This document shows positions 36,490 through 46,263 of a DNA stretch of 64,000 nt, piece by piece. Below the pieces are notes generated by a model. The model made no database searches. It had not been told where the DNA came from and saw only the letters and a program-made list of their open reading frames with translations. Source of the stretch: Meandrina meandrites (Eukaryota; Cnidaria; Anthozoa; Scleractinia; Meandrinidae); assembly GCA_963693305.1 (NCBI GenBank), contig OY855903.1, positions 28,565,955-28,629,954 on the forward strand, read 5' to 3'. Each line of letters opens with the position of its first letter. The stretch's first letter is position 1. A program made the translations under genes and the position numbers.

Positions 36490-37700
36490 AATAGAGAGGA
36501 CGTTTTTTTGGGTAAAAATCATAAATAATATGTGCTCTGTCATTTTGTTTTTTCCGCGTGCTTTGTAATTTTGTTTTCCCGGGTGTTTTGTCATTTTCAT
36601 GGCCTGTTCACCATTTTTATTTCCCGCTTATGAAAAAAAAGACTAAAAATTATCTCGGCAAAATGTTCCCCCAAGGTAAATTTATGGCGGTGTGAAAAAG
36701 AACAAAAGAATCGCCTATGAAAGTTACCGAGGCAAATAGGTAGCCTCCAAGTACCTCAAGATAAAATGACCAATCGCGAGGCAAACCTCAAAGATAAGCA
36801 AATAAAATAAACAGAGAAATTTGAAATTAAATATGATGGCGTGAGGTTTAGATTTCCTGAGGTCAACTTTGCGTGTTCAAGGCAGCAAAAACGTGGTCTT
36901 TCTTAGAATCATAGCTTGATGGCTTGCTGATTTGTAAGTAAATGCTATTTTTTGGAAATTTGGCGTTTAAATACAACACTAGTCAAGGAAGATCTATAGT
37001 GCGTTTTCTTATATGTATTTTGATTTCATCTCAAGGATTAGAAAAATCCAACAAAGAGATTTATATAAACGGAGTCTTCGCCTTCTATTTCTTCGCTGTT
37101 TGAAACACTGACATAACAAAGCAGTAGAGGACTGTCGAAACAGTATAAATAATAAAAGCGAGATGATGCTAAGCAAGCACCCTCGAATTTCCCATTTTCA
37201 CATTTCGCGCCGAAAACAGTATGAAAAAATTGACCTTGGTAAAGTGTTAAGTGTGTGACCGCAAACACCGTGGTAACGTATTCCCGCGGTGAGTTTACCT
37301 TGGTGTTATTTACCTTGGGAATGCTATTTCCCTGGATATGTGTAAAACGTTCGTTACAAACATATCGGCATTTCTATTTTCAGCGTTTTCGTCGCAAGAA
37401 ACATGTATGAAATACTCTATTTTCTGATATTGTTCTTTGATCGTTAAAAACGGGCAATAAATAACAAAAGAAATGGAAAACAGCGCAAAACGTCGGCGCA
37501 AGGAGGTGACGTGGGGGACGAGTGCTTCGAGTAACGCTCAATTCCTCTTGCGTTCAGTTTGCGTCGGAAATAGAGAGGACGGACGTTTTTTGGTAAAAAT
37601 CATAAATAATATGTGTTCTGTCATTTTGTTTTTCCGCATTTTGTTTTCCCGCGTATGGAAAAAGAAGACTAAATATTATCCCAGCAAAATGTTCCCCGTC
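36490..37700. repeat. Pair of direct repeats about 1.08 kb apart
   Basis: 'aaatagagaggacg..' followed by 'ggtaaaaatcataaataata' at about 36490-36680 recurs at 37568-37700 with a short internal deletion. Both copies continue into 'gcaaaatgttcccc'. They may be terminal or subterminal repeats of one element, or two copies of a short repeat. Nothing coding lies between them. Confidence 0.6.
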
Positions 37701-37905
37701 TCTGCTTTCCCTATCCCCGGATATGGTAAATTTTCTAAGAACACCTATTTTTTTAGTGGCGCGAAAGTCTTTAATGAACTTCCTGTAAATGTTGCAAGCG
37801 TAAATAACATACAAGCTTTTTGCGGCTTAGCAAAACATTTACTTTTATAATAACTATTTAGTAAAGTATATTTTAATCTCTTTTTGACTGACACGAGACA
37901 GCCCA
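37695..37905 (+). mobile_element. LINE 3'-end-like fragment
   Basis: The frame ending KNTYFFSGAKVFNELPVNVA..FCGLAKHLLL resembles the last residues of a non-LTR reverse-transcriptase ORF (..FSGAKLWNxLP..). It is followed by a short 3' tail with 'gagacagcccaaagggcctt'. Confidence 0.4.
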
Positions 37906-38083
37906 AAGGGCCTTTGATTTAAAATATGGCCATTAACTGGTTTTCGTCGCAACAGAAATTTTTCTTGCACTTCGCGCGCTTGAACTCGACTCCTTTTGCG
38001 CGCGCGTCTGATGCGATTGATGCGTCACCGTCCTCAACTTTTTCCCCACACCAGCATATAAAAAAAATTCTTACACTGATTAT

Positions 38084-38267
38084 GGGTTAGAGACTGTTGT
38101 GAGTGTTTTGTTTACAAATACACGCACGCGCTGGCTGCACAATGAACGAGAAATTTTCAATACTGCACGAGGCGTAGCCGAGTGCAGTATTGAAAATTTC
38201 GAGTTCATTGTGCGGCCAGCAAGTGCGTGTATTTGTAAACAAAACACGAACTAACAGTCTCTAACCC
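38084..38267. repeat. Near-perfect 184-bp palindrome
   Basis: GGGTTAGAGACTGTTGTGAG.. at the left is mirrored to ..CTAACAGTCTCTAACCC at the right. The arms are about 85 bp and the apex is GAGGCGTAGCCGAG. Likely a hairpin-type MITE. Confidence 0.95.
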
Positions 38268-39764
38268 TTTTAATATACAATCTGAGTACACTGCATGCAA
38301 TACACAATTTCGCGAACTTTGAACAAGAATTTTAATGATTCAGTTGTATCTAAGTAGTACAAAATTATACTGGGGTAGCAGTTTAAGAATATAGAAATCA
38401 CAAAAAGCCACGCATAATTAAATATAAATGAGGCTTAAAATCATTCACAAAATCGTTCATAAGCTGAAAACGTTCATAAAACAGTCAGCGAGATTGCGAG
38501 AAGCATGTTTAAAGCAAGTCAATCGCTTTTCTTTGACACGTTATAAGTGAACGCAAAATTGCAAATTTTCAAATCTTGCATTTCCAAAGTCAACAAATTT
38601 AGGGGAACTTGTAGGTGCGAACGTATTTTGATACGTAATTTCGTTTGTACTTCAAAAGTAAAGTTTCTTTCAAATTAAATTACAAATAATCAGATTTTAC
38701 GTTCTACAAAGCTACAGCAAAGCCCGAAACTGTTTTTGTTCAAATAGCAGATTGCAGAATAACGCACACAAAAATTAAATCGTTGAGTTCAGCTTACGTT
38801 TGAAAATAGCAACGCTCCAGTTTGTTTTCCTCTTGGTATTTACGGGTATCGCTTCGTTGATAATTTGAGGGATTTGTTCTTCCACTATTTCTGCAAGTCA
38901 GCTGAAGCCATTGTCAATAATGCATGATTTTTATGCGTTATTGTCAATAACGCACTGTCGGAGTTTGCTGACGACAGGTAAAGTAAAATCACGTGCTCGA
39001 TTTTAACCAATTGCGCGCGTGGATTTTGGACAGTGAACGAAGATTGTATCGATTGTATATTAATACATTTTAACAAGATGCTTACAGTGCATTATTTTTT
39101 TTGTTTAACTTACCAAGAACTATTTCCCGGTAAAATTATTCTCATTTTTCTTTAATAAACGTCTTTATTGTTGCATAAAATTAAAACAAAAAAGTAAAGT
39201 GCAGTTTCTTGTCAAAACCATTTTTGAAGAAGAAATCTACAAATGTATTTTTAATCCAACACAAAGAGATGTACAAATGTGTTTTTAATCCTTTGATCTG
39301 TTAATTGCACTTCTAACAAATGTTTTTTTCTTAAGTTAATGATAAGTTATACAGCGTGACAACCGGTCGCCATGGCAAGTAGGACGCCAAAACAATCAAG
39401 ATGGCTTACTCAAGATTAAAAACCTTTTCGACGGCGAACAACACTGGGATAACCTTTTTTATATTTTTTTTATATTTGAGAATTCAATTTTACGTTAGCA
39501 TATATGATAAACTTTAAGCTTATAATTTAGGGAACAAAAATTTTTAAACATCGTAACTTGTACAACATGTAACTTTAAAATACTTTTATAACTTACTCTA
39601 CAATCGATCATCTAAAGATATAAGCTTAAGACTAAATTTCTCAAAATCCTCTTAATTCCATAAACGAGAAATACTTATTCTATCTCCTTGGCCATAATAT
39701 AACAACGCTGTTTGGAGAATAGATTCATCGCTGGTTTTGTCAACGTCTTGCTTTTAATCTTGCT
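38268..39764. other. Intergenic, AT-rich, no gene seen
   Basis: No supported coding frame. A short repeated and inverted motif 'attgtcaataacgc' occurs around 38912-38955. The right end probably contains the 3' UTR of the gene at 39765-40355. Confidence 0.5.
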
Positions 39765-40355
39765 TTATACTTTATGCCAAAGTTCATAGTCTTTCGGTCC
39801 TCTTTCCTTGTCGTACGTATATTCCAAAGAAGCTTTCGTACAATTCGGATAATTACCAATGGTTCCCTCTGGAGGATTTACTTTAGGCAAAAATTGCTCC
39901 TCTGCTGTAGTCGGGTAGTGAAAATAATCCAGCTTTTGGTCAAACAGAGTTCCGCTTTGGTCTTTGTATTGCTGTCGATGTTGAAATGTTATGTCGTCGA
40001 TTTGAGCGCGGTCTCTCTCGCGGTCATGAATTCGGTTAGTGAGGTGATACCGTGGTTTATTCAAAACAGCTTCTCTTCGCAGGCACCGAGCCCCTAATAC
40101 ACGATCGGGTTTATCAGAGAAGCTTGTTGGTCGATAAGGAGAGCCCATCGTGTTCAAATTCTTGACCAGGGTTTGTTCAGCGATGTGCGAGCGACGGTAA
40201 TCTTGAAACCACTTTTCTCTGCCTTCCCCATATCGTTGATTGTCTCCGTATGCCATAAAATGTGGTGTGTAATATCTATTTGCAGGCATATTTATAGGAT
40301 CGATATAAGTTTCTCTGCTCCATGTCGAAAACCTCCCAACCTTATGGTTTGCCAT
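39765..40355 (-). CDS. Uncharacterised 196-residue single-exon protein
   Basis: Intact intronless reading frame ending in TAA. I prefer the ATG at 40355 because its context (AAGATGG, protein MANHKVGRF..) is strong; an in-frame ATG at 40400 would add 15 residues. The protein is soluble, with no signal peptide or membrane segment, and rich in Tyr, Arg, His and Asp. Motifs include MPANRYYTPHFMAYG, KWFQDYRRSH, SPYRPTSFSDKPDR, DITFQHRQQYKDQSG and, at the C-terminus, RGPKDYELWHKV. Short basic/aromatic proteins of this kind are common among axonemal microtubule inner proteins, so a ciliary role is possible, but that is inference from composition only. It is divergent from the GPP34 gene, with 136 bp between start codons. 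Codons look coding over the whole length. Confidence 0.82.
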   Translation of the reverse strand: MANHKVGRFSTWSRETYIDPINMPANRYYTPHFMAYGDNQRYGEGREKWFQDYRRSHIAEQTLVKNLNTMGSPYRPTSFSDKPDRVLGARCLRREAVLNKPRYHLTNRIHDRERDRAQIDDITFQHRQQYKDQSGTLFDQKLDYFHYPTTAEEQFLPKVNPPEGTIGNYPNCTKASLEYTYDKERGPKDYELWHKV

Positions 40356-40491
40356 CTTTGAGGCTGTCGTCGCTAAGTGAATTTCTGTTTTTGTGCACAA
40401 AACACCATCCCTACCCCCCTACCCTACTTCGACTACCAATCCCCTGGGTACTCTACACGTGATATTGGTCATCGTGTTTGTGATTTTCAAA
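40356..40491. promoter_or_regulatory. Short divergent promoter region
   Basis: 136 bp lies between the minus-strand start at 40355 and the plus-strand start at 40492, so both genes must initiate here or use overlapping 5' UTRs. No TATA box is evident. Sharing of regulation is inference from spacing. Confidence 0.55.
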
Positions 40492-43400
40492 ATGGCTTCC
40501 GAGTGGCTGGTATCAGCAAAGATTGGCGAATTGCTTGCATCTGACAGGTTCGATAAAGATTCAATTGCACAGAGGGAACTAAGTTTATCTCAAGCGTTTT
40601 GTTTGCTGTGGCAAAATCAACAGACAGGCGATGTAGACGGCAGACAGAGGCCGAACGCGATGACAGATACTGCGACTGCTGCAGTGTTATTGGATTTGTA
40701 TGTGTTGGAGAAAATAGACTTGGAGAAAGAACTTAAACACTGGATGGATAGGAGGAGGGAAATTGTTATGGTAAAAGTAAGGGAGCGATTTTAGAATACC
40801 GGGCCACTTATTAACATATCTCTGAACGCTTTTTAGAACGAAGCATATAGAAACAAAAGGAACTATTCATATTCAATGAGATGCAAATAAGTGGCCCGGT
40901 ATTCTACAGTTTAGCCAAAGTAAGTATTTGTCAACAGAATATAGTACCCAAATTACTTCGAAAAATATGCACTTAGCTGTAATCACAGCTGGTGATTTCA
41001 AATTAAACTTGTACAAAATTAATTAACGTTAGCAACAATAGTTCAGTTTTCCACATCCTCGGAGACCCAGGGGCAGTAAGTCGGGGCAAAACGAAGTAAA
41101 CTGGGCAGAAATGGTAGCGACGAAAGTTTTCTATAAAAATGACAAGAACCCCTGAGAAATGAGTCTCTCCAGACCATTTCCAAGCGACTCTGCGAATGCT
41201 GGCTCCTGATTGAGCAAAAAAAAAATCCTTTGTATTATTTTTCCCAATCGGCGAACACCAACTTCAGGGTCTAAATTTGAGTTGATTTCACACATATTGG
41301 CAATGTTTGAAAGTCATCAGAACATTTTCAGTCACCCTGCAAGCAGAGCCTCTTTTAACTTCCTTGCGGCTGAGATTTGGGAAGAAAAAGAGGCTCTGCA
41401 TAAATCGTTTCATTTCTTTGAAGTCACAGGAGCCCCAAAGTTTGGGCTAGTCAGTCCAGATCAAACCGTTTTTTTCTGCATTAACTTTTTGGAAAAACCA
41501 ATGGTCAAGAAGGAGCCCACAGTACGCTCTCGAAAGCACTAGAACTGATGATTGCTCTCGCTATCTTCTGCCGTTTCTGTTCTGTTTCGTCTCTGCAGGG
41601 TTAAAATCGTACAGCTCTACCATTAAGTCACTTACAAGACCTCAAGCAGTGCTTGATGTGTTTTTACCAAAGGAATTCAGATGCTCTTTGAAGAAAAGAA
41701 TTTGTAAACCAAAACACTTTGTTCACTCTGTTGTGTACGATCTGTTATGCCATTCCGCATGTGCATGCTAAGATAAAGTGATCCTCACGCAAGCTTAATG
41801 TGCAAGCCTCACGTAATCCTCGCGCATGCTCAACAAAGATTTGACGCGATTCTTGCAGAGCCCTGTCAAGTACATCAGTGGAAAAGAAAGGGCTCTGCTC
41901 GCAGGGTGATTTTCAGTGCTCTTCGGCAATGCTCAGAAGTCATCAGAACGTGTTTGGCAATCTCAGGAAATGGTTGTAAGATCTTTGGAAATGAGGGGAT
42001 GGTAATCTCACACTTTTGACTTACGAAAGATTGACATGAATACATTTTTGACCTGGAGATGGGAATTGAACAACCAAAACTGCAAAAGTTCAAATGCCCA
42101 TCAAGGGCTGCTTGGAGTGGGCATGTTGAAGTTTCAATTTGATTGGAGCATAATTTCAGGAAGTATGAAAAAAGTTGTTCCTTTAGCTTCAAGTTGTCAA
42201 CTTGACAAATCCATATGAAATGGAAAACCTTTACATGACAACAAGCTAGGGACGGACCATTATGTTTTTGTGGGAAGGAGTTGGGCAATTTTTCTGGGAA
42301 AGATTTTTTTTTCACCTTCAGGTTGTCCAAGATTTTTTCCTTGGACCATGAGCTTGTACGAGAATTTTTTTAAGCATCAAAATCACAATATTTTATTATC
42401 ATAATAGAAAGCACGTGCTTGATTTTTTTTCAGCCATTTTTTCTGTGCAGGAATTTAGAGTATTGTGGGCCCTTATTGCTTGGTGTGGGTAACACTCAGG
42501 CTAATAAACTAAAGGACATGAACTATTATATTCTTAGATCGATTTTAGGCTTTGGCAGGAAAACCCCTTATGAGTTCCTTTTGAAGACTGTAGGCATTAG
42601 CTCATTAGAACAGCACAGGAAATTTCAGGCCTTAGTCCTTGTGTATAAATGCTTACATAATCAAGCTCCAAGCTATATTCAAGATCTCTTTAATTTCAAA
42701 GTATGCTCATATAACCTAAGGGGGTCTGGTACAATTTTGGAGATGCCTAGATGCAAATTGGAATGGTGGCATTAGTCCTTTTCCTTCATCACTGCCAGGA
42801 TCTGGAACTCAATACCACCATTTGTAAGGGACACTAACAATCTTTTAACTTTTAAACAATTACTTGGTAAATATTTTAGGTTTTAAAGGTCAAATGAACC
42901 AAAATTTCGAATTTTCTTTTTTTTAGGCCAATTTGTTGATTAAGAACCAAATAAACATATTCTGAAGTTTCAAAGGAATTGGACTTTGCAAAACAGAGAA
43001 ATTTCAAGTTGAAAAATGCTTAGTTTTGGCCTTCATAATCGTAGAGCGCTGGGGAAAATTGTCAGGAAATTTTCGGAACATAAAACTGTGACGTCAGTAT
43101 TGGTGCGCTGTGAAATTGCGGGGAATTCAAAGTCTTTTAGTGATGAAGCTCACAAGAATCGAACATCATGGTGTTTTGTGCAGCACTGAATTGCTTAAAT
43201 TATTCTAAGTCGAAAGTAAGTACGTTTAAGTTTCCAGCAAATTCAAAGCTCAGGAAACAATGGCTTTTGAAAATGAAAAGAAAAGAATTTCAGCCAGAAA
43301 AGAACTCTCGCATTTGTGCGGTTCATTTTACTGAAGACTACTTCAGATAAAATCTGGCAATACGTAGGTTTCTGGGTTCTGATTTCAAGCCGCTAAGGCT

Positions 43401-45811
43401 CCACCTCAAAGAGGATGCTGAGCCGCGGACTATTTTTTTTTTGTTCGGAAAAGAAATCACGGGGAAGAATTTCTTCCGAAGCACAAAGACCCCACTGTCC
43501 GTAACGCTTTTGCTAAACGAAGGAAGTTAGAGGTATGCATTTTGCACCTTTCGTATTCTACCAAGAGCTAGATAGAGTATTTGTTATGATTATTAGCACT
43601 TTTACTTTGTTGATTTGGCTGGTCATGATCAAGCATTAGAATTTGAGTTCGTTAGTTCAATATCCTCGTCAAATAATTTGCTTCCATGCACGTGCACATG
43701 CTTTTTGACTCGTATAAAATTAAGCTTCAAATGTTGCATTTATGTTGGGTTTACAACCGTTAATTTCAAGCCCTAAAAAACATGTACCAGCTAAATAAAT
43801 ATGGACCAAAAATCAGCTAATACAAAGAGAACTCAGTGCCCGCGGGGACAGTGTGTAAACGCTCAGTATTTATTTCAACACTGAATTTTCCTTCAGCTGA
43901 AAACGACATGAATTTATTCATTGAAAGTTTTACCCTGCGTGATGCTTTGCAGTTTCGAATTTGCATTGAGAAATACCCTTTCATTCAAGTTAAATTTTTG
44001 TGTACAAATTTATTCCTGTGTTTTGTGTGACTCTCGAGTACAGAAAAGAAACAGTGAATTCAATCTTAGCTTTTGGCCACATCCTGGGATACCTTCGCAC
44101 TGCATACCGATCCAAGTTGCAAGCCGCACACGTCCTGATAAGAATTACGTGCAAATCCAAAAAAAATGCATTTAGATTGGGGTATATAACAAAACTAATT
44201 GTTCTATACCAAGCTGAGCAGACTGCTGATTTTTATGCGCCATCCAGTGTTTGAAAACCTCCTATATCGTACAATGCTTACAATTTTACTCAGTGCTTTG
44301 ATAATTATTAATCTTTGAAACTGGATTACAATGTAGTAAAAAAATATAACAACCATGTTTAAAAAAAAGCTTAGATTCTTTCAGAATTACTTAGACTGAC
44401 TCAAACTCTCAAACTTTACATTATTCGCTCTTTAAACGACAATCGTCTCTTCGATCGCAAAGCCGTGAAATAAAACTATTATGTCACAAAATTCAAAGCT
44501 CGATCCATTCCTTCCATTCCAGTGCGCGGTCATTTTGGAAATGTTTTCGTGAAGTCTTCGGAAATCTTCGTAGTTTTTGCTATAGTTCGCGCTTTAAGGC
44601 TCAGAAAGCAAAATTTCTTCTTAAGTTTAGTTAATAATGAGTTCTTCTAGCGTTTGGTTGCTTTAAAATCGCTAAAGAAAGAATGTCGAAATTTTGGTTC
44701 ATTTGACCTTTAATAACTCATTTCTTGAGGTTTTGAGAATTGGTCAGAATTAGTTAGTGCATTCTCCCCTTATCTGTGGCCCAAATGCACGTCATTTTTT
44801 GCTTCGTAAACTACCGGTAATTCTTTGCAAAGGACGTGAAGTTGAGAAGTAATTTCAAATAGACACCACACAACTGTAAATAACTTAAATAAGCTCTGAA
44901 CAGATAATTACCTTACAGGTTAAAGATGTAATATTAACAGCCACATACTTGGATCAGGCTCTGTTTTCCGACATCGTAAAACATCATCAGAGAACTGACG
45001 GGAAACCAAGAACAATAGTAGAATGGATTGTTCAAGGATCTTATGAAAGAGAAAACTCTGCAACTGTTGTCTTGGACAGCTTAGTAATGCGTGGAATCCT
45101 TGGAAGGGAATCAAAACTTTTTGGAAGAAGATATCCAACAGTTGATTCTGGTAGGACTGTACATTTTTCACCCCCATTTCAAGAATAATTAGTTAATTGA
45201 TATTAATTAATTAATTGATTTTCAAAGTTTATGCATTAGCCCTTTAGACCAGAACAGCCCCACACAACCATCACCATGGGTTTTAACGTCGTTTGTTAAT
45301 TGTTAATAATTTGTTTTATACACCTGCTTCTTAGTTACCAATAACTTTTTGTTATTGAAAACTAGCTTGTAGTTTGTCAAGGCTATATTGTCAATGTGGA
45401 GAAAAATGTGCAAACTGCAAAGGACATTTGGGAAATCTCAAACATCAACCTTTAGCAAAAACCTTGTGTAAAAGAATTTGTGGATTAATTGTATTTAAAT
45501 TTTTTTTGGTAAAATTTGTCTGTAATTTCATTTACAATCCAGATCCACAGAGGAACCTTGTAGATGAAATACGGAAGGTGGTTCTCCTTAATCAGCCTGC
45601 GGATAGCTTTATTTGGACTCTTCTTAAACTTTTGTATGAAGCAGACTGTTGCATGGGTAAGAAAACTCCTGTCCTGAGCAGATATTTTGCAGATGAAGAA
45701 TTCCTGGCAGCAAAGGAAACAATCAAAACACTGGTTACAGTTAGTATGCAAGATGCGGCAAGTACAGATGCAGCAAGTGCTTTGTCATTTGAGCTGGAAA
45801 TTATTGGATGA
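40492..45811 (+). CDS. GPP34 (GOLPH3-family) domain protein
   Basis: Three exons join in frame: 40492-40770, 44919-45150 and 45543-45811, giving 259 residues ending ELEIIG. GPP34 proteins such as GOLPH3 bind PI4P on the trans-Golgi and help retain glycosyltransferases. Here the N-terminal ELSLSQAFCLLWQN and AAVLLDLYVLEKIDLEKE match the opening helices of the domain. The middle (DGKPRTIVEWIVQGSY, VVLDSLVMRGILGRESKLFG, RRYPTVDSDPQRNLVDEIRKV) matches the central helices and beta-hairpin. Human GOLPH3 is 298 residues and has a different hairpin (LTTEKQNFLLFDM, from memory). The RRYPT form looks more like divergent or bacterial-type GPP34 proteins, so this is probably a paralogous lineage rather than the GOLPH3 orthologue. 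ATG 40492 has a good context (AAAATGG). The 4.1-kb first intron holds a MITE, a LINE remnant and a THAP-bearing transposon. Confidence 0.88.
40792..40906. mobile_element. 115-bp MITE just inside GPP34 intron 1
   Basis: Ends TAGAATACCGGGCCACTTAT and ATAAGTGGCCCGGTATTCTA are perfect inverted repeats of about 20 bp. It begins about 21 bp after the exon 1 donor. Confidence 0.85.
42440..42884 (+). pseudogene. CR1/L2-like LINE reverse-transcriptase C-terminus, frameshifted
   Basis: The frame reads LEYCGPLLLGVGNTQANKLK, then ILRSILGFGRKTPYEFLLKT, FQALVLVYKCLHNQAPSYIQ and YNLRGSGTILEMPRC. After a frameshift near 42770 it continues SFSFITARIWNSIPPFVRDT..FKQLLGKYF and a stop. This is the conserved C-terminal segment of CR1/L2-type ORF2 proteins. 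Only the 3' part is present and it is broken. It lies in GPP34 intron 1 on the sense strand. Confidence 0.85.
42887..44709. mobile_element. Kolobok-type DNA transposon carrying a THAP gene fragment, 1.8 kb
   Basis: Terminal repeats begin AGGTCAAATGAACCAAAATT, with at least 24 bp perfect at both ends, and are flanked by TTAA on both sides (42883-42886, 44710-44713). TTAA duplications combined with THAP-domain proteins are hallmarks of the Kolobok superfamily. The coding content is limited to the THAP region, so the copy is non-autonomous. It inserted exactly at the stop of the LINE remnant, inside GPP34 intron 1. Confidence 0.88.
43168..43528 (+). pseudogene. THAP zinc-finger domain fragment with internal stop
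   Basis: The frame starts MVFCAALNCLNYSKSK. It shows the THAP C2CH pattern: CxxxxC near the N-terminus, F.FP, then ICAVHF (C-x2-H) near residues 49-52. An in-frame TAA follows DYFR at 43348-43350. Beyond it the same frame continues as NLAIRRFLGSDFKPLRLHLK and EDAEPRTI, typical of the post-finger part of THAP proteins, to a poly-T tract and a GTATGC donor near 43529. The stop plus the loss of the catalytic part make it a pseudogene or a non-autonomous remnant. RNA editing or a sequence error at one base could restore the frame. Confidence 0.8.
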
Positions 45812-46034
45812 TGTGGAAATGTTACTCTTCCAAGAAAGAAAACAAAAAGTGGATTTAAGAAATAGACAAAATTACACCAGCAATATGGAGAGAGAAAGAA
45901 ACTTGCATTAAGCATTGGAGAACCTTCAGTTCTTAACACAGCACAGTTTTATACAATACCACCAAACTATTTAATACGATTCAGGCCCAGGCCCAGTGAT
46001 TCAGAACCAAGCTGAATTAGTCTGATTTTGATGG
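45812..46034 (+). other. Probable start of the GPP34 3' UTR
   Basis: Follows the stop at 45809-45811 without another coding match. An AATAAA occurs much later, near 46557, beyond the MITE at 46035. Confidence 0.4.
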
Positions 46035-46263
46035 AATAGCGAAGCGTGTGAGTGACGTCATGACTCAGACAAACCGGTATGGCAGATGATTTTGCTAAAA
46101 CACATTCCTAAAACAGCCGGTGTTCCTAAAACACTTTTTTTGAAATGAACACTTCGCTTAATAGATTCCCTCTTTTTCTCTCAGAACACACTGATGTTGT
46201 TTGAGCCTCGTGGGGGGTATAATCATTTTCATTCTATTTTTAAACCTCACGCACTCCGCTATT
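46035..46263. mobile_element. 229-bp MITE with AATAGCGAAGCGTGTGAG ends
   Basis: The left end AATAGCGAAGCGTGTGAG is mirrored by CTCACGCACTCCGCTATT at the right. The interior is shared with the truncated copy at 14771-14894. Confidence 0.8.
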
